The notes: generated by a model from the sequence alone, not told the origin. Positions 1 to 6,303 are shown, counted from the first letter of the stretch. The stretch is DNA of 6,303 nucleotides from an uncultured Paracoccaceae bacterium (GCA_938038825.1 CALHST010000026.1:1-6303); one strand, 5' to 3'. Made by a program: numbers and translations.

Positions 1-1095
1 TCGCAAGAGCCAAAAGAAGAGACCGTTTTCGCGGCAGCGGATGTGTCGCCGCAGGTTCCAACTGTCGATGCAAACGCCCGTGATGTGCCAGAGTCCAGTC
101 TGGATGAAAGCCCCGTTAGCCCGCAAACGCCCAACATATCCAACACGCCCACTCAATTGGCGTTGGCAACAGACGCAGATGCGAGCCCCGACACAACAGG
201 TGTGTCTGAAGTGAGCAGTGCCGAAGATTTGGATGTGCAGGATCGGGTCACTGCTTTGGACGCTGATGCGTTGGCGACAGAGGGTGGCGCAACACAAGGG
301 ACGCCATCGTCTGACTCCTTGCAAGCAGCAGCACTTGCGCCTGATCAGCTGGATCTGGGAACAGATGCCGACACGGCGCCGGACACAACAGGCGTGACGG
401 CATTGAACAGTTCCCAAGATCTGGATGTGCAAGACCGTATTGCGACGCTTGACGTCGATGCGTTGGCCACCGAGGGCACCGCCACTGACGTGACGCCATC
501 CAAAGAAGTCCCTCAACCCAAGGCCGAAGCACCAGCAGCGCCACCGCGTCCACAAAGTTTCGCGATCTTACGGGCTGACAAAGATGGGGTGGAAGTCGTT
601 CAACCTGCAAGCCCAACACCTCAGGTGCAAAGCCAAGTCGCGCTGGACGCGATTAGTTATTCCGTTGAAGGCGACGTCCAACTGACAGGGCGCGCGCAGG
701 ACAGTGCAGATCAAGTGCAGGTCTATTTGAACAACCGCCCGATTGCCCAACTTGACGTGGACAACGAAGGCGGCTGGCGCGGGCCTTTGCCTGATGTTGA
801 TACCGGGATCTATACCTTGCGTATTGACGAGCTGAACGAGCAAGGCGAAGTCACCAGTCGCGTTGAAACCCCATTCAAGCGGGAAGATCCCGAGGTTTTA
901 AAAGAAGCCACAGAAAACACGGACGGGGCCGTCACGGCCATCACTGTGCAAAAAGGCGCAACATTGTGGGCGATTGCGCGGGAACGGTATGGCGAAGGCA
1001 CGTTGTTTGTACGGGTCTTTGAAGCAAACAAAGACTCCATCCGGGATCCGAACCTGATTTATCCGGGCCAAATTTTTAACCTGCCTGACGACTGA
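1..1095 (+). CDS. LysM domain envelope protein, 5' end outside window
   Basis: The reading frame is open from nt 1 to the TGA at 1093-1095 (364 visible codons), so the true start is upstream; the GTG at 43 has no convincing ribosome site and is probably internal. Numbering from nt 1: residues 1-190 are an acidic, Pro/Thr/Ala-rich, low-complexity region holding two copies of a 55-residue repeat (50-104 and 114-168). Residues about 214-295 look like a small beta-rich Ig-like module, with 'VYLNNRPIAQLDVDNEGGW' followed by 'GIYTLRIDELNEQGEV'. Residues about 314-362 are a complete LysM fold: 'VQKGATLWAIARERYG', an Asn-Lys pair, then 'DPNLIYPGQIFNLP'. LysM binds N-acetylglucosamine-containing glycans, so a peptidoglycan-bound envelope protein is likely. 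There is no cysteine in the visible part. A membrane anchor or signal peptide would lie upstream and cannot be seen. The ABC exporter gene follows after 63 nt with no terminator between, suggesting one transcript. LysM identity is firm; the biological role is unknown. Confidence 0.9.
   Translation, partial: SQEPKEETVFAAADVSPQVPTVDANARDVPESSLDESPVSPQTPNISNTPTQLALATDADASPDTTGVSEVSSAEDLDVQDRVTALDADALATEGGATQGTPSSDSLQAAALAPDQLDLGTDADTAPDTTGVTALNSSQDLDVQDRIATLDVDALATEGTATDVTPSKEVPQPKAEAPAAPPRPQSFAILRADKDGVEVVQPASPTPQVQSQVALDAISYSVEGDVQLTGRAQDSADQVQVYLNNRPIAQLDVDNEGGWRGPLPDVDTGIYTLRIDELNEQGEVTSRVETPFKREDPEVLKEATENTDGAVTAITVQKGATLWAIARERYGEGTLFVRVFEANKDSIRDPNLIYPGQIFNLPDD
148..312 (+). repeat. Acidic protein repeat, copy 1 of 2
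   Basis: This encodes residues 50-104 (counted from nt 1) of the LysM protein. It matches copy 2 at a fixed offset of 64 residues (192 nt) with 36 of 55 residues identical by hand count. Conserved blocks are 'TDAD..PDTTGV', 'DLDVQDR' and 'LD.DALATEG'. Synonymous codons differ widely between copies, so the duplication is old and the protein sequence has been kept by selection. Confidence 0.85.
340..504 (+). repeat. Acidic protein repeat, copy 2 of 2
   Basis: This encodes residues 114-168 of the LysM protein and is the second copy of the unit at 148-312. A nine-residue spacer with no visible similarity separates them. Further, more decayed copies could exist before nt 1. Confidence 0.85.
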
Positions 1096-1148
1096 TCACG
1101 CGCTGGAAACCCCCGAAGATAACGGCTACATGCAAAGGATCTTCTGAC

Positions 1149-1153
1149 AGGAG
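1149..1153 (+). promoter_or_regulatory. Shine-Dalgarno site for the ABC exporter
   Basis: AGGAG lies 5 nt before the ATG at 1159, which supports that start. The 63-nt gap after the LysM stop (1096-1158) shows no hairpin plus T-run and no clear promoter, so the exporter is probably translated from a message shared with the LysM gene. Confidence 0.7.
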
Positions 1154-1158
1154 CATCC

Positions 1159-2991
1159 ATGCCCGCTGATAGTGCAGCGTCCGCGCAAAAAACCAACACA
1201 CCCACTGCGAGTGATGAACGCCATTCTGGCATGCGTACGATCCGCAAAGTGGCCCCTTATATGTGGCCCAAGGATCAGCCTTGGGTGAAGCATCGCGTGA
1301 TGTGGGCGATGGGGATGTTATTGATTTCCAAGTTGATCGCCGTTGGCACCCCGATGTTGTATAAAGGTGCTGTCGACAATCTGGCGGATCGCGGTGTCAC
1401 CACATTGGCCCTTGGTGCAATTGGTCTAACCGTGGCCTATGGCTTTGCGCGCCTGATGAACGTTGGTTTCCAGCAGCTGCGTGATGCCATTTTCGCCCGA
1501 GTTGCACAGCGCGCGTTGCGCATGCTGGCGCTGGAAACGTTTGAACATATTCACCGCCTGTCCATGCGCTACCACATCACGCGCAAGACCGGGGGATTGT
1601 CCCGCATCATCGAACGCGGCGTGAAGGGTGTTGAATTCCTGCTGCGCTTTTTGCTGTTCTCTATCGGTCCGCTGATCCTTGAATTGCTGATGATTTCGGT
1701 CGTTTTGCTGTTCTTGTTTGATTGGTCTTATGTGGCGGTCGTGGCGGTGACCATTGGGCTTTACACATGGTTTACGTTTGCTGTGACTGAATGGCGCGTA
1801 AAGCTGCGCCGGGAAATGAACGATCAGGATACGGACGCCAATCAAAAAGCGATCGACAGTCTTTTGAACTTTGAAACTGTGAAGTATTTCAACGCAGAAG
1901 GGCGCGAAGCGCAACGATATGACCGTGCGATGGAACAATACGAAGCCGCAGCGCTAAAAACTGCATACAGCTTATCGTTCCTTAACTTTGGGCAAAGCGT
2001 ACTGATCACCGCAGGCCTTGTTATCGTGATGGTGCTGGCCGCGATTGGTGTTCAGAACGGAACGTTGACGGTCGGTGATTTTGTGATGGTCAACGCCTAT
2101 ATGATCCAGATCACGATGCCCTTGAATTTCCTTGGCACAGTCTACCGCGAAATCCGCCAGGCTTTGGTTGATATGGGCGAGATGTTCACATTGCTAGAAC
2201 AACCGGCAGAGGTCAAAGACGCCCCCGACGCCAAGCCAATCGCAGTGACCGGTGGGCGTGTTGAGTTGGACAATGTGGTCTTTGGCTATGACAGTGAACG
2301 TCAAATCTTGAACAACGTCTCAATTGTTGCAGAGCCAGGGGAAACGGTGGCCATTGTTGGCTCCACTGGGTCAGGCAAGTCCACCATTGGGCGGCTGTTG
2401 TTCCGGTTTTATGACGTACATGGCGGTTCGCTGCGTATCGACGGCCAAGACATCCGCGAAGTGACCCAAACAAGCCTGCATGATTGCATCGGTGTGGTTC
2501 CGCAGGACACAGTGCTTTTCAACGACACTATTCACTACAACATCGCTTATGGGCGCGATGGGGCAACGGAAGAAGACATCATCAACGCGGCCAAAGCTGC
2601 CCAAATCCACGATTTTATCGTCACGCTTCCAGATGGCTACAACACCTCTGTGGGTGAGCGCGGATTGAAGCTGTCAGGCGGAGAAAAGCAACGTGTTGGG
2701 ATTGCCCGAACGCTGTTGAAAAACCCGCCAATCTTGCTGTTGGACGAAGCAACTTCTGCGCTGGATACAGAGACCGAGCAAGAGATCAAAGAAGCGCTGA
2801 ATGCGGCAGGCAGGGGGCGCACGGTTCTGACCATCGCGCACCGATTGTCCACAATTTCCGAGGCAGACAAGATTGTCGTGTTGGAAAAAGGCGAAGTGAT
2901 TGAGACAGGCACGCATGACGCGCTGATCGCCAAGAACGGCCGCTATGCGGCGTTGTGGCATCGCCAAGCTCAAGATGAAGTTGCGGCTTAG
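1159..2991 (+). CDS. atm1: Atm1/HMT1-type ABC exporter (fused permease and ATPase)
   Basis: 610 residues, the usual length for this family of homodimeric half-transporters. Residues about 48-330 form the six-helix membrane domain. The stretch from 'EWRVKLRREMNDQDTDAN' (211-228) to 'DSLLNFETVKYFNAEGRE' (233-250) is the hallmark of Atm1/ABCB7 proteins. With a constant +7 shift, R213, R217, N276, Q279 and R330 fall where I recall the glutathione-contacting residues of Novosphingobium Atm1 (206, 210, 269, 272, 323). The ATPase domain (about 367-605) is intact: A-loop Y377, Walker A 'GSTGSGKST' 401-409, Q-loop Q449, signature 'LSGGEKQR' 505-512, Walker B 'ILLLDE' 525-530 with catalytic E530, D-loop 'SALD', H-loop H561. 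It should export glutathione disulfide or glutathione-linked metal or sulfur compounds from cytoplasm to periplasm at the cost of ATP; the mitochondrial relative supports cytosolic Fe-S protein maturation. Substrate is inferred from family. It probably follows the LysM gene in one operon and ends at the terminator at 3025-3063. Confidence 0.95.
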   Translation: MPADSAASAQKTNTPTASDERHSGMRTIRKVAPYMWPKDQPWVKHRVMWAMGMLLISKLIAVGTPMLYKGAVDNLADRGVTTLALGAIGLTVAYGFARLMNVGFQQLRDAIFARVAQRALRMLALETFEHIHRLSMRYHITRKTGGLSRIIERGVKGVEFLLRFLLFSIGPLILELLMISVVLLFLFDWSYVAVVAVTIGLYTWFTFAVTEWRVKLRREMNDQDTDANQKAIDSLLNFETVKYFNAEGREAQRYDRAMEQYEAAALKTAYSLSFLNFGQSVLITAGLVIVMVLAAIGVQNGTLTVGDFVMVNAYMIQITMPLNFLGTVYREIRQALVDMGEMFTLLEQPAEVKDAPDAKPIAVTGGRVELDNVVFGYDSERQILNNVSIVAEPGETVAIVGSTGSGKSTIGRLLFRFYDVHGGSLRIDGQDIREVTQTSLHDCIGVVPQDTVLFNDTIHYNIAYGRDGATEEDIINAAKAAQIHDFIVTLPDGYNTSVGERGLKLSGGEKQRVGIARTLLKNPPILLLDEATSALDTETEQEIKEALNAAGRGRTVLTIAHRLSTISEADKIVVLEKGEVIETGTHDALIAKNGRYAALWHRQAQDEVAA

Positions 2992-3024
2992 GTCAGCCGT
3001 TCGTCTGATAACGATCTATCTGTA

Positions 3025-3063
3025 ACGCGGTGCCAAACCATGATGAGCACCGCGTAGATTTTT
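3025..3063 (+). terminator. Rho-independent terminator after the ABC exporter
   Basis: A perfect 9-bp stem, ACGCGGTGC (3025-3033) with GCACCGCGT (3047-3055), closes a 13-nt loop and is followed by AGA and five T (3059-3063). It lies 33 nt past the exporter stop. The loop is longer than ideal. Read from the minus strand the stem is the same but the bases after it are not T-rich, so it is a weak terminator for the converging DUF302 gene. Confidence 0.75.
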
Positions 3064-3093
3064 CGAAATTTAAAATTGAAATGAGCCAACCGC

Positions 3094-3543
3094 TTATTCA
3101 GCGATTGCTGCACCCGTCAATTTGTCCAAAGCACCTGTGATCTTTTTCAAGACTTCTGCATCTGCCGGAACAGCATGCTCTTTGGCCATGGTCGATGGTG
3201 CGCGGTATGTCACAAACACCGAACCGTCAGCATCCGCGGCCACCAAGACGCGCATCGGCAGGTCAAGACCGGCGTTAATGTCCGCTTGCATCACAGGTGT
3301 GCCCAACTTCGGGTTTCCAAAGATCAGCAACTGCGCATCGGCAAGTGGCAAATCCACCTTGGCAGCACCGGCCGCATGGTCAACACGGGCAAACACAGTG
3401 GCGCCTGCGCTGTTCACGGCAGCTTCCAGTTTATCCATGGTCACCGCCACGCTATGTGGGCTTGATTTGCGGATCAGATCCGCAGCAGAAACGGGTAGTG
3501 TCATCAGTAAAGTAAGTCCTGCTATAAGAGTGGCTTTGTACAT
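3094..3543 (-). CDS. Secreted DUF302 domain protein
   Basis: 149 residues. Residues 1-20 are a classic Sec signal peptide: MYK, a hydrophobic core 'ATLIAGLTLLMTLPV', then 'VSA' with likely cleavage after A20. The rest matches the DUF302 family: 'HSVAVTMDKLEAAVNSAGATVFARVDHAAGAAKVDLP' (written here in parts: residues 30-47 and 48-66), then 'LLIFGNPKLGTPVMQ' (72-86) and 'LDLPMRVLVAADADGSVFVTY' around 93-113. No catalytic function is established for DUF302; it is a small alpha/beta fold. The product should be periplasmic and soluble, with no cysteine. The ATG at 3543 is set by GGAGG at 3554-3550, 6 nt away, and by the signal peptide beginning there. It lies 93 nt downstream of the RND pump gene on the same strand, so read-through cotranscription is possible, but the gap also holds a candidate promoter and a striking hairpin that covers the ribosome site. 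Family call is firm; role is unknown. Confidence 0.9.
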   Translation of the reverse strand: MYKATLIAGLTLLMTLPVSAADLIRKSSPHSVAVTMDKLEAAVNSAGATVFARVDHAAGAAKVDLPLADAQLLIFGNPKLGTPVMQADINAGLDLPMRVLVAADADGSVFVTYRAPSTMAKEHAVPADAEVLKKITGALDKLTGAAIAE

Positions 3544-3548
3544 AGGAA

Positions 3549-3578
3549 ACCTCCGAGGTCGTTTATGACCCCGAAGGT
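3549..3578 (-). promoter_or_regulatory. Leader hairpin hiding the DUF302 Shine-Dalgarno site
   Basis: On the minus-strand RNA, ACCUUCGGGGUC (3578-3567) pairs with GACCUCGGAGGU (3560-3549) over 12 uninterrupted base pairs, ten Watson-Crick and two G-U, with loop AUAAAC. The 3' arm contains the full Shine-Dalgarno GGAGGU (3554-3549), and the start codon follows 5 nt after the stem. Ribosome binding should therefore need the stem to open. It is not a normal terminator for minus-strand transcription, since only UUUCCUAUG follows. Possible roles are temperature, ligand, protein or small-RNA control of translation, or 5'-end mRNA protection. The pairing is seen directly; the regulatory role is inferred. 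Confidence 0.6.
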
Positions 3579-3584
3579 AGTGTT

Positions 3585-3613
3585 TTTATGCGACCGTGTG
3601 AACACAATGTCGT
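3585..3613 (-). promoter_or_regulatory. Candidate sigma-70 promoter for the DUF302 gene
   Basis: On the minus strand, ACGACA (3613-3608; 4 of 6 to TTGACA) and CATAAA (3590-3585; 4 of 6 to TATAAT) are 17 nt apart. A start about 7 nt downstream falls at A3578, the first base of the leader hairpin. The boxes are weak and could be chance; the fit of spacing, start base and hairpin end is the main argument. Confidence 0.35.
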
Positions 3614-3618
3614 GTGTT
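3601..3618. promoter_or_regulatory. Inverted repeat over the candidate -35 box
   Basis: AACACA (3601-3606) and TGTGTT (3613-3618) are perfect inverted arms around a 6-nt centre, ATGTCG. The dyad overlaps the candidate -35 box of the DUF302 promoter, where a dimeric regulator could bind. Six-base arms are short, and I do not recognise the site as that of a known regulator. Confidence 0.25.
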
Positions 3619-3636
3619 TGGCCAAGAACCGCCGGG

Positions 3637-6303
3637 TTATTCCGCTGCGCGCAGCGTTGTCGGCAGTGCAACCACAGGGTCTTCGATATCGTCTTCCAGA
3701 TCCCAGATGATTTCTGATTGATGCAATTTCCGTGCATCGCGCTGCAAGGCCCAATCACGGGCGGCCCGGCTGGCGCGCCCCATAGACATTCGTGCCAAAA
3801 GACGCGCAATCCAAAGGGCATAGGTGGTTGCCCAAACACGGGCGGCCAACATGGACGGCGTGAAGACAAGGGTCAGAACCGTTGCAATACCCAAACCAAA
3901 CACCACAGCCGTTGCCAGTTGCTTCCACCAAAGTGCGGTGGGGCTGTCGATGGCATAGCCTCCATTGCCGAAGTCAAGATTCAGACCCAACATCATGGGG
4001 GCCAAACCAGCCATGGTGGTCACAGTGGTCAGCAGAACCGGGCGAATGCGGTCTTGTGCTGTGCGCACAATGGCCTCGATCTGGGGCATAAAACGGGAAT
4101 ATTCCTGATAGGTATCAATCAGAACAATATTGTTGTTCACCACAATTCCCGCCAAGGCCACAATCCCCGTACCGGTCATAATAATCGAGAACGTCTGATC
4201 CATCAGCACCATGCCCCACAACACACCTGTTGTGGACAGCACCACAGCCATCAGAACCAGAACTGCGTTATAGAACGAGTTGAACTGTGCCAGCAGAATG
4301 ATGAACATCAACCCGAGTGCTGCCGAAAAGGCGGAACTCAGGAAGGCCGCGGATTCTTCTTGGTCTTCCTGATCGCCCGTCCATTCCCATTCGATGCCAC
4401 CCGCAAAGGGGGCGGATTCGAGCCATTGGGTGATCACTTCGATTCGCTCGTTTGGATTGACGGGGACCAAACGCAGGTCGCCTTGGTCCAAACGTGCTTG
4501 CAGATTGTCATCGGCGCCATCGAGCAAATTGTAGGTTTTGCCATCTTCGGCAGTGACAACAACTGAGGTTTCAGACGGCAGCAAAGTGGCGACGATCTCT
4601 TGCGTGGTTTCGCCGTCCTCGGCTTCCGTTTCGATCACCAACTTCTGCAAACCCGCCAAAGCGTCGGCTTTCACATCAAAGAACCGCTTCTGATCGACGC
4701 GCGCGATTTCAGCAAGACTTGGAACGGGCGTACGGGTGATGAAATTGGACAAGGGCACCAAACCATCTGGTGTGCGCACCTTTAGCGTATCCAATGTGGA
4801 TAGGATCCGGTCATGTTCTGGCAAGCGCACCCGGATTTCGATTTCCTCGTCCGAACTGTCAACCCGCATGGTATCCAGCAGAATACCACGGGTCACCAAC
4901 TGCACCATGGCGCCAACTGTGGCCACATCTGCGCCGTATCGTCCGGCCTTTTGCACATCCACGTCAATCTGCCAGTCAATGCCGGGCAGGGGGCGCGTGT
5001 CTTCGATCAAGGTCAAACCGGGTGTCTGTTCGAACTGCGCCCGGGCCGCTCCTGCAGCAGCAACAAGGTCTGTCCAGTTGTCCCCTTTGATGCGCAGATG
5101 CACCGGTTTGCCTGACGCAGGACCGCGCGACAGTGACAGGATCTCGGTTCGGATGCCGGGGATTTGGGCAAGCTGTTCGGTCAATTCATCCATGACCACG
5201 TCGCCATCCAATGCTGGATCTTTGCCTTGGATGGTGAACGTCAGTGCAGGAAAAAACGGAAATGGGGTCCATTTGGACGAATTGATCGGGCGATCATCCC
5301 ACGGAATTGTTTCAAGCTGAATTTGCCCGATCGTGTCTTTGGGCGCAGCACTGCCACCGGTATTGGCGTTCAGCCCGCCAGATCCAGCAAAAGCAAAGGC
5401 TGACTGAATGCCTGGATGTGCATTCACGATGTCCTCGACCTCTTTCACCAAACCGTCTTTTTCGGTCAGGCTCAGGTTGCCGCGCGCCAGGACATAGACA
5501 ATGGCCTGTTCCGTTTCGGATTCAACAAAGAATTCGGTGCCTTTGTTGTTGTTGCCGAAATAGATCATCGTGCCGCCCACAAAGACAAACACAAAGCCCG
5601 CAGCGACCAAAGGCATAATAGGATTGGCTGCAATGAACGCGATGGCATGGCCGAAAATGCTGCGGCGGTAGCCAGACTGCACATGTTCTTTGCGGCGCGG
5701 CATAACCTTTTTGGCGATCCAGTTGCCCACCAGCCCTAAGCGGGTCAGCAAAGCGATAGCAGCAAGAACAAAGGTCACAGCACCCGCGAAACCCCCGCCT
5801 GCGCTGATGGCGACACCCACAATAAACGTAAAGACTTTCGCGAATGTGGGAACCACATTGCCAATGATGTTTTGGCCATCAAGCTGCGCAAACTGGCCTT
5901 GGATCGTATCCATAAGCATGGGGACCGCGAAAGCAGCAGCAGCGACGCCAAATGCAGCAACGGGAAACAACAACATGTGCGACAAAAAACTGGTCCGCGC
6001 AATGCGTTGCAAGTTTCCGGAAATCCATTGTTCTGCACGTCCCGTTACACCGCCCATGACGGGCAAATAAACCAAAGCCACAACAAGCGAGGCACTGAGA
6101 ACAAAGATCAGCGTCACAGGCAACATGCCCATGAATTGCCCCGGAACGCCGGGCCAGAATAGCATCGGCAAGAATGCGCACAGCGTTGTTGCCGTTGAGG
6201 ACACGACAGGCCAGAACATACGTTTGGCCGCCATGACATAGGACTGCATGGGACCAATGCCTTCGGCCTGTTTTTTGTCCGCATATTCCACAACCACAAT
6301 TGC
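3637..6303 (-). CDS. RND-family efflux permease subunit, 5' end outside window
   Basis: The frame is open from the right edge to TAA at 3639-3637 (888 visible codons, first codon 6303-6301). It begins 'AIVVVEYADKKQAEG', which is the middle of RND helix TM4, so roughly the first 400 residues, with TM1-3, the first periplasmic loop and the TM4 Asp pair, are missing. Visible, numbered from that Ala: TM5-TM6 up to about 86; an unusual region 87-220 with two extra hydrophobic segments (107-131, 156-190); TM7 about 221-249; large periplasmic porter loop about 250-650; TM8-TM12 about 654-820; a 65-residue cytoplasmic tail with acidic 'WDLEDDIEDPV'. Typical RND signatures are 'GDQEDQEESAAFL', 'QFNSFYNAVLVL', 'GIVVNNNIVLID' and 'RIRPVLLTT'. 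It should be the proton-driven inner-membrane pump of a three-part exporter in the HAE-1/AcrB-like or CzcA-like range; the usual TM10 Lys is Asn here. The substrate cannot be told. Membrane fusion and outer-membrane partners are not in the window. Confidence 0.93.
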   Translation of the reverse strand, partial: AIVVVEYADKKQAEGIGPMQSYVMAAKRMFWPVVSSTATTLCAFLPMLFWPGVPGQFMGMLPVTLIFVLSASLVVALVYLPVMGGVTGRAEQWISGNLQRIARTSFLSHMLLFPVAAFGVAAAAFAVPMLMDTIQGQFAQLDGQNIIGNVVPTFAKVFTFIVGVAISAGGGFAGAVTFVLAAIALLTRLGLVGNWIAKKVMPRRKEHVQSGYRRSIFGHAIAFIAANPIMPLVAAGFVFVFVGGTMIYFGNNNKGTEFFVESETEQAIVYVLARGNLSLTEKDGLVKEVEDIVNAHPGIQSAFAFAGSGGLNANTGGSAAPKDTIGQIQLETIPWDDRPINSSKWTPFPFFPALTFTIQGKDPALDGDVVMDELTEQLAQIPGIRTEILSLSRGPASGKPVHLRIKGDNWTDLVAAAGAARAQFEQTPGLTLIEDTRPLPGIDWQIDVDVQKAGRYGADVATVGAMVQLVTRGILLDTMRVDSSDEEIEIRVRLPEHDRILSTLDTLKVRTPDGLVPLSNFITRTPVPSLAEIARVDQKRFFDVKADALAGLQKLVIETEAEDGETTQEIVATLLPSETSVVVTAEDGKTYNLLDGADDNLQARLDQGDLRLVPVNPNERIEVITQWLESAPFAGGIEWEWTGDQEDQEESAAFLSSAFSAALGLMFIILLAQFNSFYNAVLVLMAVVLSTTGVLWGMVLMDQTFSIIMTGTGIVALAGIVVNNNIVLIDTYQEYSRFMPQIEAIVRTAQDRIRPVLLTTVTTMAGLAPMMLGLNLDFGNGGYAIDSPTALWWKQLATAVVFGLGIATVLTLVFTPSMLAARVWATTYALWIARLLARMSMGRASRAARDWALQRDARKLHQSEIIWDLEDDIEDPVVALPTTLRAAE

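Noticed and set aside
169..204. Calcium-binding loop in the repeat unit ('TDADASPDTTG')
   Set aside because: The expected acidic residue at the fifth loop position is Ser in one copy and Ala in the other, so the match to calcium-binding loops is too weak to call.
3122..3568. Plus-strand open frame of 148 codons over the DUF302 gene
   Set aside because: It lies opposite a gene with a signal peptide, a strong ribosome site and a recognisable family; its product is Ser/Ala-rich with no family resemblance. It is a shadow frame.
3549..3587. The hairpin at 3549-3578 followed on the plus strand by TTTTT (3583-3587), read as a plus-strand terminator
   Set aside because: No plus-strand gene leads into it, the plus-strand RNA stem has two A-C mismatches, and the exporter already has its own terminator at 3025-3063.
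3618..3636. Short inverted repeats (TTGGCCAA and AACC/GGTT) just after the RND stop
   Set aside because: Stems of four base pairs without a following T-run do not support a terminator or operator.
3643..3656. Perfect 14-bp palindrome CGCTGCGCGCAGCG at the end of the RND gene
   Set aside because: It encodes the ordinary tail Leu-Arg-Ala-Ala; as a hairpin it has only a 5-bp stem and no T-run after it, so it is not a terminator. GC-rich codons give such palindromes by chance.
3718..4566. Plus-strand open frame of 282 codons over the RND gene
   Set aside because: Its product is His/Gln/Asn/Gly-rich in the way of an antisense reading of membrane-protein codons, and the RND sequence on the other strand is unmistakable.
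1..6303. CRISPR array, tRNA, rRNA or insertion sequence
   Set aside because: No regularly spaced direct repeats, no cloverleaf or rRNA-like stretch, and no transposase frame or terminal inverted repeats were seen; coding density is normal throughout.

Overview
The window most resembles alphaproteobacterial DNA, probably from the Roseobacter/Rhodobacteraceae lineage. The reasons are the moderate GC with GC-rich codons, an Atm1-type ABC exporter of the alphaproteobacterial/mitochondrial kind, and an RND pump subunit with the long, insert-bearing layout that I associate with marine Rhodobacteraceae. This is recognition by eye; no database search was possible.

Layout, left to right. (1) nt 1-1095, plus strand: the 3' part of a gene for a LysM-domain envelope protein, with an acidic two-copy repeat, an Ig-like module and a C-terminal LysM; its start lies before nt 1. 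(2) nt 1159-2991, plus strand: a complete Atm1/HMT1-type ABC exporter, 63 nt downstream and probably in the same operon. A hairpin plus T-run at 3025-3063 ends this plus-strand unit. (3) nt 3094-3543, minus strand: a small secreted DUF302 protein. (4) nt 3637-6303, minus strand: an RND-family efflux permease whose first few hundred codons lie beyond nt 6303. The two minus-strand genes run in the same direction, with the pump upstream and 93 nt between them, and they converge on the ABC exporter gene. No stretch above 300 nt lacks a gene.

All four proteins belong to or act at the cell envelope. The ABC exporter should move glutathione-linked compounds out of the cytoplasm. The RND subunit should drive proton-coupled efflux with a membrane fusion partner encoded outside the window. 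The LysM protein should bind peptidoglycan, and the DUF302 protein should be periplasmic with unknown role. Nothing in the sequence ties the plus-strand pair to the minus-strand pair functionally.

The most interesting signal is non-coding. The leader of the DUF302 gene can fold into an uninterrupted 12-bp RNA stem (3549-3578, minus strand) whose 3' arm contains the whole Shine-Dalgarno sequence. A weak candidate promoter would start the transcript at the first base of that stem. The two non-Watson-Crick positions are G-U pairs on the minus-strand RNA but A-C mismatches on the other strand, so the structure fits an RNA made from the minus strand. The second point of interest is a probable extra membrane hairpin between TM6 and TM7 of the RND pump.
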